Source: Pandoraea anapnoica
GTDB lineage: Bacteria > Pseudomonadota > Gammaproteobacteria > Burkholderiales > Burkholderiaceae
Reading direction: 5' to 3'
Length of the DNA: 64,000 nucleotides
Assembly (NCBI RefSeq): GCF_902459765.1
Contig: NZ_CABPSP010000004.1
Coordinates: 310,001-374,000, forward strand
Positions 56,065-64,000 of the stretch are shown one piece after another (the stretch's first letter is position 1; the number at the start of each line of letters is the position of its first letter). Below the pieces are notes generated by a model that worked only from the letters and a program-made list of their open reading frames with translations, searched no databases and was not told the DNA's origin. The position numbers and the translations under genes were made by a program.

Positions 56065-57735
56065 TCATTTCGTTGCGACCCACTCCCACGCGCCTTGCGT
56101 GTCTCGCGACAACAAGTGCTTGCGGATTCGCTCCGATGGCGTCGTCTCGAACTGCGCGGTCTCGCGATAGTAGCGCGGCCGTTGATAGCTGGCCAGACGC
56201 TCCGCCGCCCAAGTCGACAACGCCGTCCAGTCGACGGCCGCCTCGCGGAACTGCACGTACAACATGACGTCCTGCTCGCCGATCTCGCTCGCCACGCCGA
56301 TCGCCGCACATGCCGCCACCGCCGGATGCCGCGCAAACACCCGTTCGATTTCCCAGGCCGAGACGTTCTCGCCTCGCACGCGCATGCTGTCGGTGCGACG
56401 TCCGATGAAAACCAGACTGCCGTCGGCACTGCGGCGCGCACTGTCGCCCGTATAAAGTTTGCCGTCGCGCAGCGCTTTCGCCGTGGCGTCGGGATTATCG
56501 AGATACCCCGGCAAGAACACGCCGTCGACATCGCTCGACAGGACAATCTCCCCCGGCTCCCCATCGGCCACCGGCTGGCCCGCGTCATCGAGCAATTCCA
56601 GCGTCAACCACGGCAACGCATGGCCGATGGAGCCGGGTTGATCGGCGTCGTTCAGCGTGGCGAAGCTTGAACACTCGGTCATGCCGTAACACTCGCGCAG
56701 CACACAACCCAGGCGTTCGCGCGTTGCCTGCCAGGCACTCGCCGAGACACCTGCGCCCCATGCCACACGCAGGGAATTTGTCGCCGGTTGCGCGTCGCGC
56801 GGCAACTGCATGAGGATGTCCAGAATGCCGCCAAGGTAGTGAAGATGCGTGGCTTGCGACTGCTCGCACTGCTGCCAGAAGCGGCTCGCCGAGAAGCGCT
56901 CGACCACGTGCATCTCGACATCCACGAGAAACGGGATCAACAACATTTGCGCGCCGCCAATGTGGCACAACGGCTCCCACAGGAACAAGCGGTCGCCGTC
57001 GGCTGCATCGGCCACGCGCAACGCTGCCTCGCTGGCAATGCGCATCATGCGATGCGTGAACAAGACCCCCTTGGGTGCACCCGTCGTTCCCGACGTATAG
57101 ATGATGCAAAGCACCGATGCCGGTGTGACGGCCGCTGCGGCCGGCGGCTGCCCTGTATAAGCGGCGGCCTGCGCCATGACATCCGACATCCAGTGCCGAA
57201 CCACTTGTGTGCCGTGATGCCCGGGTTGCTCGGCGGCGAGCGCAACACCGGCATCGAGCACATCGGCGAAAGACGGCTCGGCGATGAGCAGCTTCGGTTT
57301 GGCGTGCCCCAGCAGATACTCGATGCCGTCGCCTTTCAGACGCGTATTGACCGGCACCCACACGAGGCCCGAGAGCATGAGCGCGTAGATCAAGGCGACT
57401 TGCGCGGCACTGTTGCCCAGCATGACCGCCACGCGATCGCCCGGCACGAGTCCCTGCGCGGCAAACCACGCCTGCATCGCGCCGACCCGCGCGGCCATCT
57501 GCGCACGGTCGATCGCCTCGCCCTCGAACACGACGACCGGCTTCGATGAAGCCCCTTCACGTTGATTAAGCCCCGCCATGAGCAGCGGCACGACATCGAG
57601 CGAGTCGCCCTCTGCCCGCTGCGGGAAGTACTGAAGATATGGATGCGACGACATGGGTGATGCGTGTGACGATTCCGACGCCGAAGACGTCTGCGCACTC
57701 ACCGGCGCAACTCGGGCAACGTTAGACATGGACAT
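56065..57735 (-). CDS. AMP-forming acyl-CoA synthetase (CaiC-like)
   Basis: 556-residue ATP-dependent ligase that activates a carboxylate to an acyl-CoA. Motifs: P-loop-like 'IIYTSGTTGAPKGVLFTH' (about 212-230), 'ECYGMTECSS' (A5-type), 'GEIVLSSD', 'YTGDSARRSADGSLVFIGRRTDSMRVRGENVSAWEIE' (A7-A8). The A10 lysine region reads 'TPSERIRKHLL'. The N-terminus has about 45 extra polar residues and the first of two nearby ATGs (57735, 57729) is chosen. It starts 17 bp after the permease stop, placing it in the same operon. The substrate acid is unknown; carnitine/crotonobetaine-like or aryl acids are possibilities. Confidence 0.9.
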   Translation of the reverse strand: MSMSNVARVAPVSAQTSSASESSHASPMSSHPYLQYFPQRAEGDSLDVVPLLMAGLNQREGASSKPVVVFEGEAIDRAQMAARVGAMQAWFAAQGLVPGDRVAVMLGNSAAQVALIYALMLSGLVWVPVNTRLKGDGIEYLLGHAKPKLLIAEPSFADVLDAGVALAAEQPGHHGTQVVRHWMSDVMAQAAAYTGQPPAAAAVTPASVLCIIYTSGTTGAPKGVLFTHRMMRIASEAALRVADAADGDRLFLWEPLCHIGGAQMLLIPFLVDVEMHVVERFSASRFWQQCEQSQATHLHYLGGILDILMQLPRDAQPATNSLRVAWGAGVSASAWQATRERLGCVLRECYGMTECSSFATLNDADQPGSIGHALPWLTLELLDDAGQPVADGEPGEIVLSSDVDGVFLPGYLDNPDATAKALRDGKLYTGDSARRSADGSLVFIGRRTDSMRVRGENVSAWEIERVFARHPAVAACAAIGVASEIGEQDVMLYVQFREAAVDWTALSTWAAERLASYQRPRYYRETAQFETTPSERIRKHLLSRDTQGAWEWVATK

Positions 57736-57752
57736 ACGAGAATCCGCAGGTA

Positions 57753-59504
57753 TCAGTAGCTCTTGCGTTTGAAGATGGAAGACAACCAGACGACGAACAC
57801 CATCAGGAAGACCAGCGACGTGGCGACAGCGGCCAATGTCGGCGTCACAGCCAGTTGGATGTCGTCCCACATCTGCTTGGGCAGCGTGGTGTTGATCCCG
57901 CCGGACACGAAGATGGCAATCGTCAGGTCGTCGAACGACACGATGAAAGCGAACAGGAACGCCGAGCCGAGGCTTGCCGCGAGCAAGGGCAACAGCACGG
58001 TGCGTACACGGGTGAAGGCCGACGCGCCGAGCATTTTGGCGGCATCGTCGAGCCGCCAGTCGAAGCGCTTGAAGCTCGCCGACAAGGTGACGACCACGTA
58101 CGGAATCGCCAGCACGGTGTGACCGATGACGAGGCCCGCATTAGTGCCCGCCAGTTCCCACCGTGCAAACAGATACAGCAGACCGACGGCGACGACGATG
58201 CGCGGCACGATCAGCGGCGCGATGAACACGGCGAACAGCGGCTTGCGCCAGCGCGACGGCAACCGAACGAGCGCAAGACTCGCTCCGAAGCCGAGCACGA
58301 GCGCGAGCGCGGCCGTCGCGAAGCCTACGCCCAGCGAGCGCCACAACGCCGCCTGCCAGACGCTGGATTCGAGAAACGCCACGAACCACTTGAAGGTGAA
58401 CAGCTCCGGCGGGAACGACACGAACGATTGCTTCGTGAACGCCAGCGGCACGACGAACGCAATGGGCAGCACCAGTGCAAGCACAACCGCCCACGTATAG
58501 GCCTTCAGGCCCAGACCGCCGTCCGCCCGCTCGCCGCCTCGCGAGAACGACAGCTTGCCTGCGAGACGTCCGACAGTCATCAGCACCGGCAACATCCGGC
58601 CGCCCGCTCCTGCGCGTCGTTCCGGCGCTTCTCCGGCCAACGACGACAGACCGACCACCCGGTCGTACACGAAGAACACGACGATGGAGCACAGCAGCAG
58701 GACCGTCGAGAGTGCGCCCGCAAACCGCAGATCGAACAACTCCAGCACGGACGAGATGACCAGTTGCGCCACCATCGACTCACGCGGCGAGCCAAGCAGT
58801 GCGGGCACGATGAAGAAGCCGAGACTGGTGATGAAGACGAGCAACCCGGCCGCCGCCGCACCCGGTCCGGACAGCGGCAGGAACACAGTAAAGAATCCCG
58901 TCGAGCGATCCGCGCCGAGCGTTTGCGCCGCCTGCACCAGTTGCATGTTGATGCCGCGCATGATCGGCAGCATCGTCATGACGGCGAGCGGCAGCATCGC
59001 GTGCACCATGCCGATCAGCACGCCCGTCATCGACGGCGCGAGCGTGCCCGCGCTGTCGAGCAGACCGAGGTGCGTGGCGAGCGTCGTGAGCAGGCCCGTC
59101 TTCGAGAGCAGCAACATCCAGGCATAGGTCTTGACGAGATAGCTCGTCCAGAACGGCAGCACGATCCACAACAGCCAGCGCTCACGCGAGCGCGCCGACA
59201 GGCGGGCCAGCAAATACGCCACCGGATAGCCCAGCAGCACCGACAACGCGGCCGTCAGGAAGGCAATCCAGAAGGTCGAGCCGAGCACCTTGATATAAAC
59301 GGCCGAGTGCGTCATGCGCGCGAATTGCGCGACGGATAACACACCATCGGCATCGTAAAGGCCGCCTTGCAAGATCTCGACGACCGGCACGATGAAGAAC
59401 ACAGCGAGGAACAGCAACGCAGGCAGCGCCGGCAACCACCGGGCCACGTGTTTCGGCCAGGCAATACGGGGCCCCGCCTGAGGCAGGCGTTGAACAAGCC
59501 ACAT
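57753..59504 (-). CDS. Fused PotB-PotC-type ABC permease
   Basis: 583-residue protein carrying two permease units in one chain. The first (about 25-290, with the EAA-type loop 'QAAQTLGADRSTGFFTVFLPLSGPG') and the second (about 335-580, with 'DDAAKMLGASAFTRVRTVLLPLLAAS') each have about six helices. In polyamine transporters PotB and PotC are separate; fusions are known for Fe3+ (FbpB) and some other members. The spacer between them is Arg/Gly-rich. ATG 59504 has AGGAG upstream; the ATPase gene ends 41 bp before. Confidence 0.9.
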   Translation of the reverse strand: MWLVQRLPQAGPRIAWPKHVARWLPALPALLFLAVFFIVPVVEILQGGLYDADGVLSVAQFARMTHSAVYIKVLGSTFWIAFLTAALSVLLGYPVAYLLARLSARSRERWLLWIVLPFWTSYLVKTYAWMLLLSKTGLLTTLATHLGLLDSAGTLAPSMTGVLIGMVHAMLPLAVMTMLPIMRGINMQLVQAAQTLGADRSTGFFTVFLPLSGPGAAAAGLLVFITSLGFFIVPALLGSPRESMVAQLVISSVLELFDLRFAGALSTVLLLCSIVVFFVYDRVVGLSSLAGEAPERRAGAGGRMLPVLMTVGRLAGKLSFSRGGERADGGLGLKAYTWAVVLALVLPIAFVVPLAFTKQSFVSFPPELFTFKWFVAFLESSVWQAALWRSLGVGFATAALALVLGFGASLALVRLPSRWRKPLFAVFIAPLIVPRIVVAVGLLYLFARWELAGTNAGLVIGHTVLAIPYVVVTLSASFKRFDWRLDDAAKMLGASAFTRVRTVLLPLLAASLGSAFLFAFIVSFDDLTIAIFVSGGINTTLPKQMWDDIQLAVTPTLAAVATSLVFLMVFVVWLSSIFKRKSY

Positions 59505-59545
59505 GGCAAATACTCCTGAAGCGGATGACTTGGGCGAAAGAAGAC

Positions 59546-60646
59546 TCAGCGCGTGAGTAACGTGGCGCGGCCGTGATCCCACGCGAGCCCGACGCGCTCG
59601 CCTACGCGTGGTGTCAGCTCACGCGGACAGCGCACGGTGAAATGCGCGCGCTCGGCATCGGCAGCGGAGGCGGACTCACCGCCCTGCCCCAGCGATACGA
59701 TGGCGCGCGTGTCTGAGCCGAGAAAGACCACCTCGCGAATCGTCCCGGCAAGTGCACCGTCTTCCGGCGTGGTCAGCCGTGCCGCCTCCGGGCGCACGAG
59801 CAGGCTCGCCGCACCGGCCGCAGGCAAATCGGGGCTCGGGCCAATGGGCACCAGACGCTCACCCACGCGCAGCGCGACGCGTCCGTCCGCCAGACGCTCC
59901 ACCACGCCATCGAGCAGATTCGAATGCCCGAGGAAGTCGGCGGCAAAGCGCGTGGCCGGACGGTCGTACAACTGCGCGGGCGTACCGATCTGTTCGATGC
60001 GCGCCTGATTCATCAGACAGATGCGGTCGGACAGCGTCAGCGCCTCATCCTGATCGTGCGTCACATAGATGAACGTTGCGCCCAGCTCCTGATGCAGACG
60101 CCGGATTTCCAGTTGCATGTGCTCGCGCAACTTCTTGTCGAGCGCGCCGAGCGGCTCGTCGAGCAGGATGATCGACGGACGAAACGCGAAGCAGCGCGCC
60201 AGCGCGATACGTTGCTGCTGACCGCCCGACAACTCCGAAGGCAGACGTTGCGCAAACGCCTGCATCTTGACCATGGCGAGCGCCGAGTCGACGGCCGGTC
60301 CCAACTCGGCGCGCGGCAGCTTGCGCATGCGCAAGCCATACGCCACGTTCTCCCAGACGGTCATGTGCGGAAAGAGCGCATAGCTCTGGAACACCATCCC
60401 GATGCCACGCTTGCCCGGTGCGTCGTGCGTGGCGTCGCGCCCGTCGATGAGCAACTGGCCCGCGCTGGGCTCGACCAGCCCCGAGATCATTTGCAGCAGC
60501 GTGGTCTTGCCCGAGCCAGACGGCCCGAGCAACGTGAGAAATTCCCCTGCCGCGACGCGCAGATCCGTCGGCAGAAGCGCGGGAGTCTCGCGGTACGTCT
60601 TGGCAAGACCGATGGTTTCCAGTTTGGTGCTCATATTCGTGCTCAT
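59546..60646 (-). CDS. ABC transporter ATPase, PotA-like
   Basis: 366-residue ATPase. Walker A GPSGSGKTTL, 'FQSYALFPHMTVWENVAYGLRMR' (Q-loop), signature 'LSGGQQQRIALARC', Walker B 'IILLDEPLGALD', switch 'THDQDEALTLSD'. The C-terminal about 120 residues form the TOBE/regulatory domain (VRPEAARL). I chose ATG 60646 (GGAG upstream) over ATG 60634. It energises the fused permease encoded 41 bp downstream. Confidence 0.93.
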   Translation of the reverse strand: MSTNMSTKLETIGLAKTYRETPALLPTDLRVAAGEFLTLLGPSGSGKTTLLQMISGLVEPSAGQLLIDGRDATHDAPGKRGIGMVFQSYALFPHMTVWENVAYGLRMRKLPRAELGPAVDSALAMVKMQAFAQRLPSELSGGQQQRIALARCFAFRPSIILLDEPLGALDKKLREHMQLEIRRLHQELGATFIYVTHDQDEALTLSDRICLMNQARIEQIGTPAQLYDRPATRFAADFLGHSNLLDGVVERLADGRVALRVGERLVPIGPSPDLPAAGAASLLVRPEAARLTTPEDGALAGTIREVVFLGSDTRAIVSLGQGGESASAADAERAHFTVRCPRELTPRVGERVGLAWDHGRATLLTR

Positions 60647-60680
60647 CCTGCTCCGGTATTCACAACACTTGCATCGACGC

Positions 60681-61763
60681 TTACGACAGCAGCCACGCGT
60701 TGAAACGCTCGGTAGCCTTCGTACGGTTCTCGGCCCACCACTGCGGACTCGGTAGACGCATGCCCTTGAGGTTGGCAGGCGCGGTCGGCAGCAGCGGTGC
60801 GCGCTCCTTGGGAATGCCATCGAATGCCTTGAGGTTGGTCGGACCATACGCGAGGTCCTGCGTGATGAGCGCCTGTCGGGCCGGATCGCCGCAGAAACGC
60901 ACGAACTGCTTCGCGAACTCGGCGCGCGGCGTGCCCTTCGGAATTCCCCACCCTTCGATGGAATACAGCCCCTGATTCCAGACGATCTTCACCGGTGCCT
61001 TGTTGTCGATGGCCGCCTGCGCACGCCCGTTCCACGTCGACATCATGTCGACGTCGCCGCTCTGGATCGCCTGCATGGCCTGCGCCCCCGACGTCCACCA
61101 GAGGTTGATGTGCGGCTTGATCTTGTCGAGCGACTTGAACGCGCGGTCGAGATCGAGCGGATACAGCTTGTCGATGGGCACGCCGTCGGCCATGAGCGCT
61201 TGTTCCAGCGTGTCGAGCGGGCTGCGGCGCAGCGAACGGCGGCCCGGGAAACGCTTCACGTCCCAGAAGTCGGCCCACGTCTGCGGCGCTTCTTTCTGAA
61301 ACTTGTCGGTGCGATACGCCAGTACGGTCGAGTAGACGTCGACACCCAACCAGTCGGCCGTCACGGCCTCGGGCATGATGCCGGGGAAATCGGCCGCCTT
61401 CATGCCGATCGGCTCGAGAAAGCCCTTCGATTCGAGATACGGAATGTCGGCCGACAGCGTGAGCGTGGTGACGTCCCACACAAAGTTCTTCGTCTGCACC
61501 ATCGCCGCGAACTGCGCCACTGGCTGCGAATCGCGCGCCACGCTCACGACCTTGATGCCGGTCGCCTTCTCGAACGGGTCGTAGAACGCCCGGCGATAAG
61601 CGGCGGTGTACGGGCCACCCGGATCGGAGACGATCAGTTGCTTCGCCTGAGCGAATGCCGTGTGCGACGCGAGCATCGGCACCGAGCCGGCCAGCGCGGT
61701 GACACCGGCCATTTGAAGCAGACGGCGGCGGGACGGATTTTGCGGGTCGTGCGAGTGAGACAT
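60681..61763 (-). CDS. Tat-exported periplasmic binding protein, PotD-like
   Basis: 360 residues. The N-terminus has a twin-arginine signal: PSRRRLLQMAG followed by a hydrophobic stretch to TAFAQA (cleavage about residue 37-39). The body fits the spermidine/putrescine-iron class of binding proteins: 'LIVSDPGGPYTAAYRRAFYDPFEKATGIKVV', 'GVDVYSTVLAYRTDKFQKEAPQTWADFWDV', and near the end 'YAPTNLKAF'-like 'LAYGPTNLKAFDG'. Tat export suggests folding before export. Most relatives bind polyamines, but its operon partners (CoA ligase, crotonase) point to an organic acid. ATG 61763 follows GGAG. Confidence 0.92.
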   Translation of the reverse strand: MSHSHDPQNPSRRRLLQMAGVTALAGSVPMLASHTAFAQAKQLIVSDPGGPYTAAYRRAFYDPFEKATGIKVVSVARDSQPVAQFAAMVQTKNFVWDVTTLTLSADIPYLESKGFLEPIGMKAADFPGIMPEAVTADWLGVDVYSTVLAYRTDKFQKEAPQTWADFWDVKRFPGRRSLRRSPLDTLEQALMADGVPIDKLYPLDLDRAFKSLDKIKPHINLWWTSGAQAMQAIQSGDVDMMSTWNGRAQAAIDNKAPVKIVWNQGLYSIEGWGIPKGTPRAEFAKQFVRFCGDPARQALITQDLAYGPTNLKAFDGIPKERAPLLPTAPANLKGMRLPSPQWWAENRTKATERFNAWLLS

Positions 61764-61914
61764 AAGGAACTCCGCTTGTGCGATGGACAGACGCAACACG
61801 CCTGCCCTGTGTGGGTTGCCGCCCGTCGCGCCGTTGTGACTAGGTGTCCACAGGCAGCGACGGAGGTAACGCTTCAGTCGATGGCGATCTCTTGTGGATC
61901 GGCCGGTAGTGGCG

Positions 61915-62715
61915 TCAGGCTTTTGCCGTTTCGGCCTTGGCGGCCCGCTTGGCGAAGAACGCTGCCATCATGCGCGCCGGTTCGCCCGACTCGTACGACT
62001 CGCGTTGAATGCGCATGCCCGCTTCGATGGCGTCCTGGAACGTGCCTTCGGTCATTTCGCGGAAGCGCTGCTTGTCCAGACGCATCGCCACCGGCGGCTT
62101 CTCGGCGAGTTCCGTCGCGATTTCCAGCGCCTTGTCGAACACCTTGTCTTCCGGCACGAGGTGATGGATCAGGCCAAGGCGATGGCTCTCGTCCGCGTCC
62201 ATCAAACGGCCGGTGAGCGTCAATTCGATCGTGCGCGACAGCCCCAGCATGTGATTCATGATCCACGGACCGGTCGTGCTCGCGATACCGGCATTGATCT
62301 CCGGCTGCCCCATGCGCACGCCCGGGTGGCCGACGCGAATGTCCCCCAGCAGCGACACCTGGAAGGCGGAGCCTGCAGCCGTGCCGTTCAGCGCCATGAC
62401 CAGCGGCTTCTTCAGGCTACGGATCACGTCGTAGTAGTGCTCCCAACCCTTGATCCACTCGATGGCCGTGTCGCCGTCGAAATGCTTCGCTTCGGCCAGA
62501 TCCTGTCCGGCCGAGAACGCGCGACCTGCGCCGGTCATGATCACGGCCGCCACGTTATCGTCGGCATTGAAACGCTGGAGCGCATCGATGATCAGTTCTC
62601 GCATGGCAATAGTCCAGGCGTTAAGCGCCTGCGGACGATTCAAGGTGATCACCGCCACCTTGCCAACCTGCGTGAAGAGAACTTCCTGCTCCGTTTGCTT
62701 TGCTGTCTCGCTCAT
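61915..62715 (-). CDS. Crotonase-family protein (enoyl-CoA hydratase/isomerase-like)
   Basis: 266 residues, first gene of the cluster. 'ITLNRPQALNAW' (19-34), 'GAGRAFSAGQDLAE' and the oxyanion-hole region 'VMALNGTAAGSAFQVSLLGDIRV' are clear. In true hydratases the latter carries a catalytic Glu (rat Glu144); here the aligned residue is Gln119. The second Glu (rat Glu164) is kept as Glu139 in MGQPEINAG. One-glutamate crotonases are often isomerases or other CoA enzymes, so hydratase activity is doubtful. It is separated by about 150 bp from the binding-protein gene but is co-directional. Confidence 0.88.
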   Translation of the reverse strand: MSETAKQTEQEVLFTQVGKVAVITLNRPQALNAWTIAMRELIIDALQRFNADDNVAAVIMTGAGRAFSAGQDLAEAKHFDGDTAIEWIKGWEHYYDVIRSLKKPLVMALNGTAAGSAFQVSLLGDIRVGHPGVRMGQPEINAGIASTTGPWIMNHMLGLSRTIELTLTGRLMDADESHRLGLIHHLVPEDKVFDKALEIATELAEKPPVAMRLDKQRFREMTEGTFQDAIEAGMRIQRESYESGEPARMMAAFFAKRAAKAETAKA

Positions 62716-62795
62716 TTGAACTCCAAGGGCACCGACGCGTGGACATCACGCGTGCATTGAGAGGGCGACAATGCGATCAACGCATTTTTCGCTAA

Positions 62796-62843
62796 ACAGT
62801 TATCTCAGTGCAATAACTGTTATCTGAGAGCAATATAGTTATT
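62796..62843. promoter_or_regulatory. Direct and inverted repeats upstream of the crotonase gene
   Basis: Two 20-bp direct repeats follow each other without a gap: ACAGTTATCTCAGTGCAATA (62796-62815) and ACTGTTATCTGAGAGCAATA (62816-62835), differing at three positions. An inverted pair AATAACT (62812-62818) / AGTTATT (62837-62843) overlaps them. The TTATC core recurs in the IclR palindrome at 55990, suggesting the same regulator. Confidence 0.55.
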
Positions 62844-63097
62844 CCAAAAAAATGGTGCAAGCAGAATCAGTTCAGGGTTTACCTCAGGCGGTTGCACCTT
62901 GAGGATCGATGACACAACTCAGTACGGAATACATGGCGAACGAACGGTCGAGCGTCGACAGGAGGTGGCGCACGCCTGCGCAGCGCCATCCGACGAGGGC
63001 GCTCAGGCGATGTCCATTGAGGGATCGGGGAGAAAAACGCGGCGATCGGCCCGGGAGGACCGACTGGCTTTGAGAGGCTGGAGGTCAGCCGGGGAGA

Positions 63098-63117
63098 AGG
63101 TCGCCCACGGGCGACCT
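63098..63117 (-). terminator. Hairpin after atpC
   Basis: AGGTCGCCC / GGGCGACCT, 9 complementary bases around AC, 16 bp after the atpC stop. The minus strand continues TTCTCCCC, only a weak U-tract. Confidence 0.45.
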
Positions 63118-63132
63118 GAAGACTAACTACGG

Positions 63133-63567
63133 TTAATCGCCTTGCGCCCGCGACTTTTGTTTGCGCAGGCGGCGAATGGCTTGCAGTTGCGCCACGGCTT
63201 CGGCCAGTTCGGCCTGCGCCTTGGCGTAATCGATGTCGCCGGTCTGTTGCTCCAGCAATGCGGCAGCTGCTTCGCGGGCACGCTCCGCGCGCGCCTGATC
63301 GAGACTGTCGGCACGCATGGCCGTGTCGGCGAGCACCGTCACCCGGTCAGGCTGGATCTCGACGAAGCCACCGGCGATGTACAGGAACGTCTCGGTACCG
63401 TCGACACCTTCGATGCGCACCGTTCCGGGACGCACACCCGAGAGCAGCGGCGTGTGCCCCGGCAACACCCCCAACTCACCTGCCGAGCCGGGGATTTCCA
63501 CGAATCGCGCCTCGCCCGAGAAAATCGCGCGCTCGGTGCTGACCACGTCTACCTTGAGTAATGCCAT
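63133..63567 (-). CDS. atpC: F-type ATP synthase epsilon subunit, apparently outside an atp operon
   Basis: 144-residue protein with the full epsilon architecture. The N-terminal beta-sandwich (about 1-86; '[48 protein letters not shown]', '[23 protein letters not shown]') is followed by the two C-terminal helices (about 88-144), which can inhibit the enzyme. ATG 63567 with GGAGAAG; a start at 63591 is possible. In Burkholderiaceae atpC normally follows atpD directly. Here the upstream neighbour, 131 bp away and co-directional, is the end of an Ldh-family dehydrogenase, and no other atp gene is in the window. It may be a second, orphan copy. Confidence 0.92.
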   Translation of the reverse strand: MALLKVDVVSTERAIFSGEARFVEIPGSAGELGVLPGHTPLLSGVRPGTVRIEGVDGTETFLYIAGGFVEIQPDRVTVLADTAMRADSLDQARAERAREAAAALLEQQTGDIDYAKAQAELAEAVAQLQAIRRLRKQKSRAQGD

Positions 63568-63698
63568 GTATTTCACTTCTCCCTGCGACACGACTTCCGC
63601 CGCCTGAGCTTGCTGCAGCGCTGTCGTCGCGCCGTGTCCTTCCTAAGGTCTGGCGAACCCGGACGCGAACCTATCGCGCCCCGAGTCCGCCCTGAACA

Positions 63699-64000
63699 TC
63701 ACAACGTTCGTGGCGTCGCGACACCAAGATCCGTCGACATCTTCAATAGCGACTCCCAAATCGGTGTCGTGAGGTCGATATGATCGTGATGCTTCTTGCG
63801 ATTGTCCGCCTCGTATTCACCGGGATACTGCACGCGGTCGAAGCCAGGCTGCGGCGGGCATGACGTCAGATAGTCGATAAACGCCTCCACCTCGTGCGAG
63901 CGCCACGTGGCGGCGAAGTCGACCTGCGGGTTGAGCACGATGGCGAACATGTTGTTCGTCGCCACGCCCGCACGCGGGTGTTCCGGCTGTATCGTTCCGC
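63699..64000 (-). CDS. Ldh family oxidoreductase, C-terminal end only
   Basis: The last about 100 codons of a malate/L-lactate dehydrogenase-type (Ldh2/YlbC) NAD(P)-dependent enzyme; the gene continues beyond the window. The frame is open to the edge. The visible part contains 'NMFAIVLNPQVDF', 'EVEAFIDYLTSCPPQPGFDRVQYPGEYEADNR' and 'PIWESLLKMSTDLGV', which match the family C-terminus (LPGE...; W..L...A..LG). These enzymes reduce 2-oxoacids with an unusual fold. The GTG at 63965 is inside the domain and is not the start. Confidence 0.85.
   Translation of the reverse strand, partial: GTIQPEHPRAGVATNNMFAIVLNPQVDFAATWRSHEVEAFIDYLTSCPPQPGFDRVQYPGEYEADNRKKHHDHIDLTTPIWESLLKMSTDLGVATPRTL

Larger units (their letters stand above)
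62716..63132. other. Intergenic region with repeats but no gene
   Basis: 417 bp between the crotonase start and the atpC stop. The left third is AT-rich and contains the repeats at 62796-62843. The right part contains the hairpin at 63098-63117. I see no gene. Confidence 0.6.

Noticed and set aside
57855-59339. 494-codon plus-strand frame
   Set aside because: Antisense to the fused permease; Arg/Gln/His-rich with no motif.
62899-63126. 75-codon plus-strand frame between the crotonase and atpC genes
   Set aside because: No ribosome-binding site, biased Arg/Glu/Ala composition, and its end overlaps the hairpin after atpC.

Overview
The window looks like chromosomal DNA of a GC-rich beta-proteobacterium of the Burkholderiaceae, most likely Pandoraea or a close relative. 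This rests on the overall protein repertoire: paired BON/PRC-barrel/ChaB stress genes, DUF2252, DUF2239, a NodT-type efflux operon, many c-di-GMP enzymes, and an IclR-controlled acyl-CoA cluster. It also rests on the strong G/C preference at third codon positions. The genus call is an inference. No rRNA, tRNA, CRISPR array, transposase or prophage gene was seen.

Layout. 1-5.3 kb: the end of a sensor histidine kinase, an unknown coiled-coil protein, a small periplasmic protein, an AT-rich gap of about 570 bp, a two-gene secreted-protein operon (DUF2092 and a Gly/Pro-rich protein with a hexanucleotide repeat), and the ribosome-rescue hydrolase arfB. 5.3-7.9 kb: a hipBA toxin-antitoxin pair and a DUF2239 gene preceded by two near-identical palindromes. 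8-10.6 kb: a MATE and an MFS exporter that converge and overlap by 103 bp. 11-13.6 kb: a one-direction run of small stress/envelope genes (ChaB, DUF3309, Pro-rich, PRC-barrel, two BON proteins). 13.9-21.2 kb: an operon of MscS channel, DUF2252 protein and diguanylate cyclase, then a divergent MHYT-GGDEF-EAL protein.

21.2-26.5 kb: a tripartite efflux locus (HxlR regulator, DHA2 pump, HlyD adaptor, divergent NodT lipoprotein) whose regulatory regions share an AAGTGA element. 26.5-28.9 kb: a divergent KfrA-like protein and tyrosine recombinase. 29-32.4 kb: two tandem nitronate monooxygenases and an AcuI/YhdH reductase. 32.4-37.6 kb: a branched-chain amino-acid ABC importer whose second permease and first ATPase are fused. 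38-46.4 kb: a long FtsK-family translocase, a DUF115/WaaZ-like protein, and a 1004-residue GGDEF-EAL membrane protein. 46.5-50.5 kb: an N-acyl amino acid synthase-like acyltransferase beside a MarR regulator and a DHA2 pump, then a TfoX-like protein. 50.6-54.7 kb: an autotransporter and another diguanylate cyclase.

55-62.8 kb: a leftward cluster of a crotonase-family protein, a Tat-exported binding protein, an ABC ATPase, a fused double permease, an acyl-CoA ligase and an IclR regulator. It plausibly imports a small acid, activates it to a CoA thioester and starts its degradation. 63.1-64 kb: an ATP synthase epsilon subunit gene that stands alone, preceded not by atpD but by the end of an Ldh-family dehydrogenase.

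The strongest unexplained signals are the orphan atpC, the KfrA/recombinase pair with its inverted repeats, the twin ACCCGGGT palindromes before the DUF2239 gene, the AAGTGA regulon at the efflux locus, and the IclR catabolic cluster with a crotonase that lacks one catalytic glutamate.
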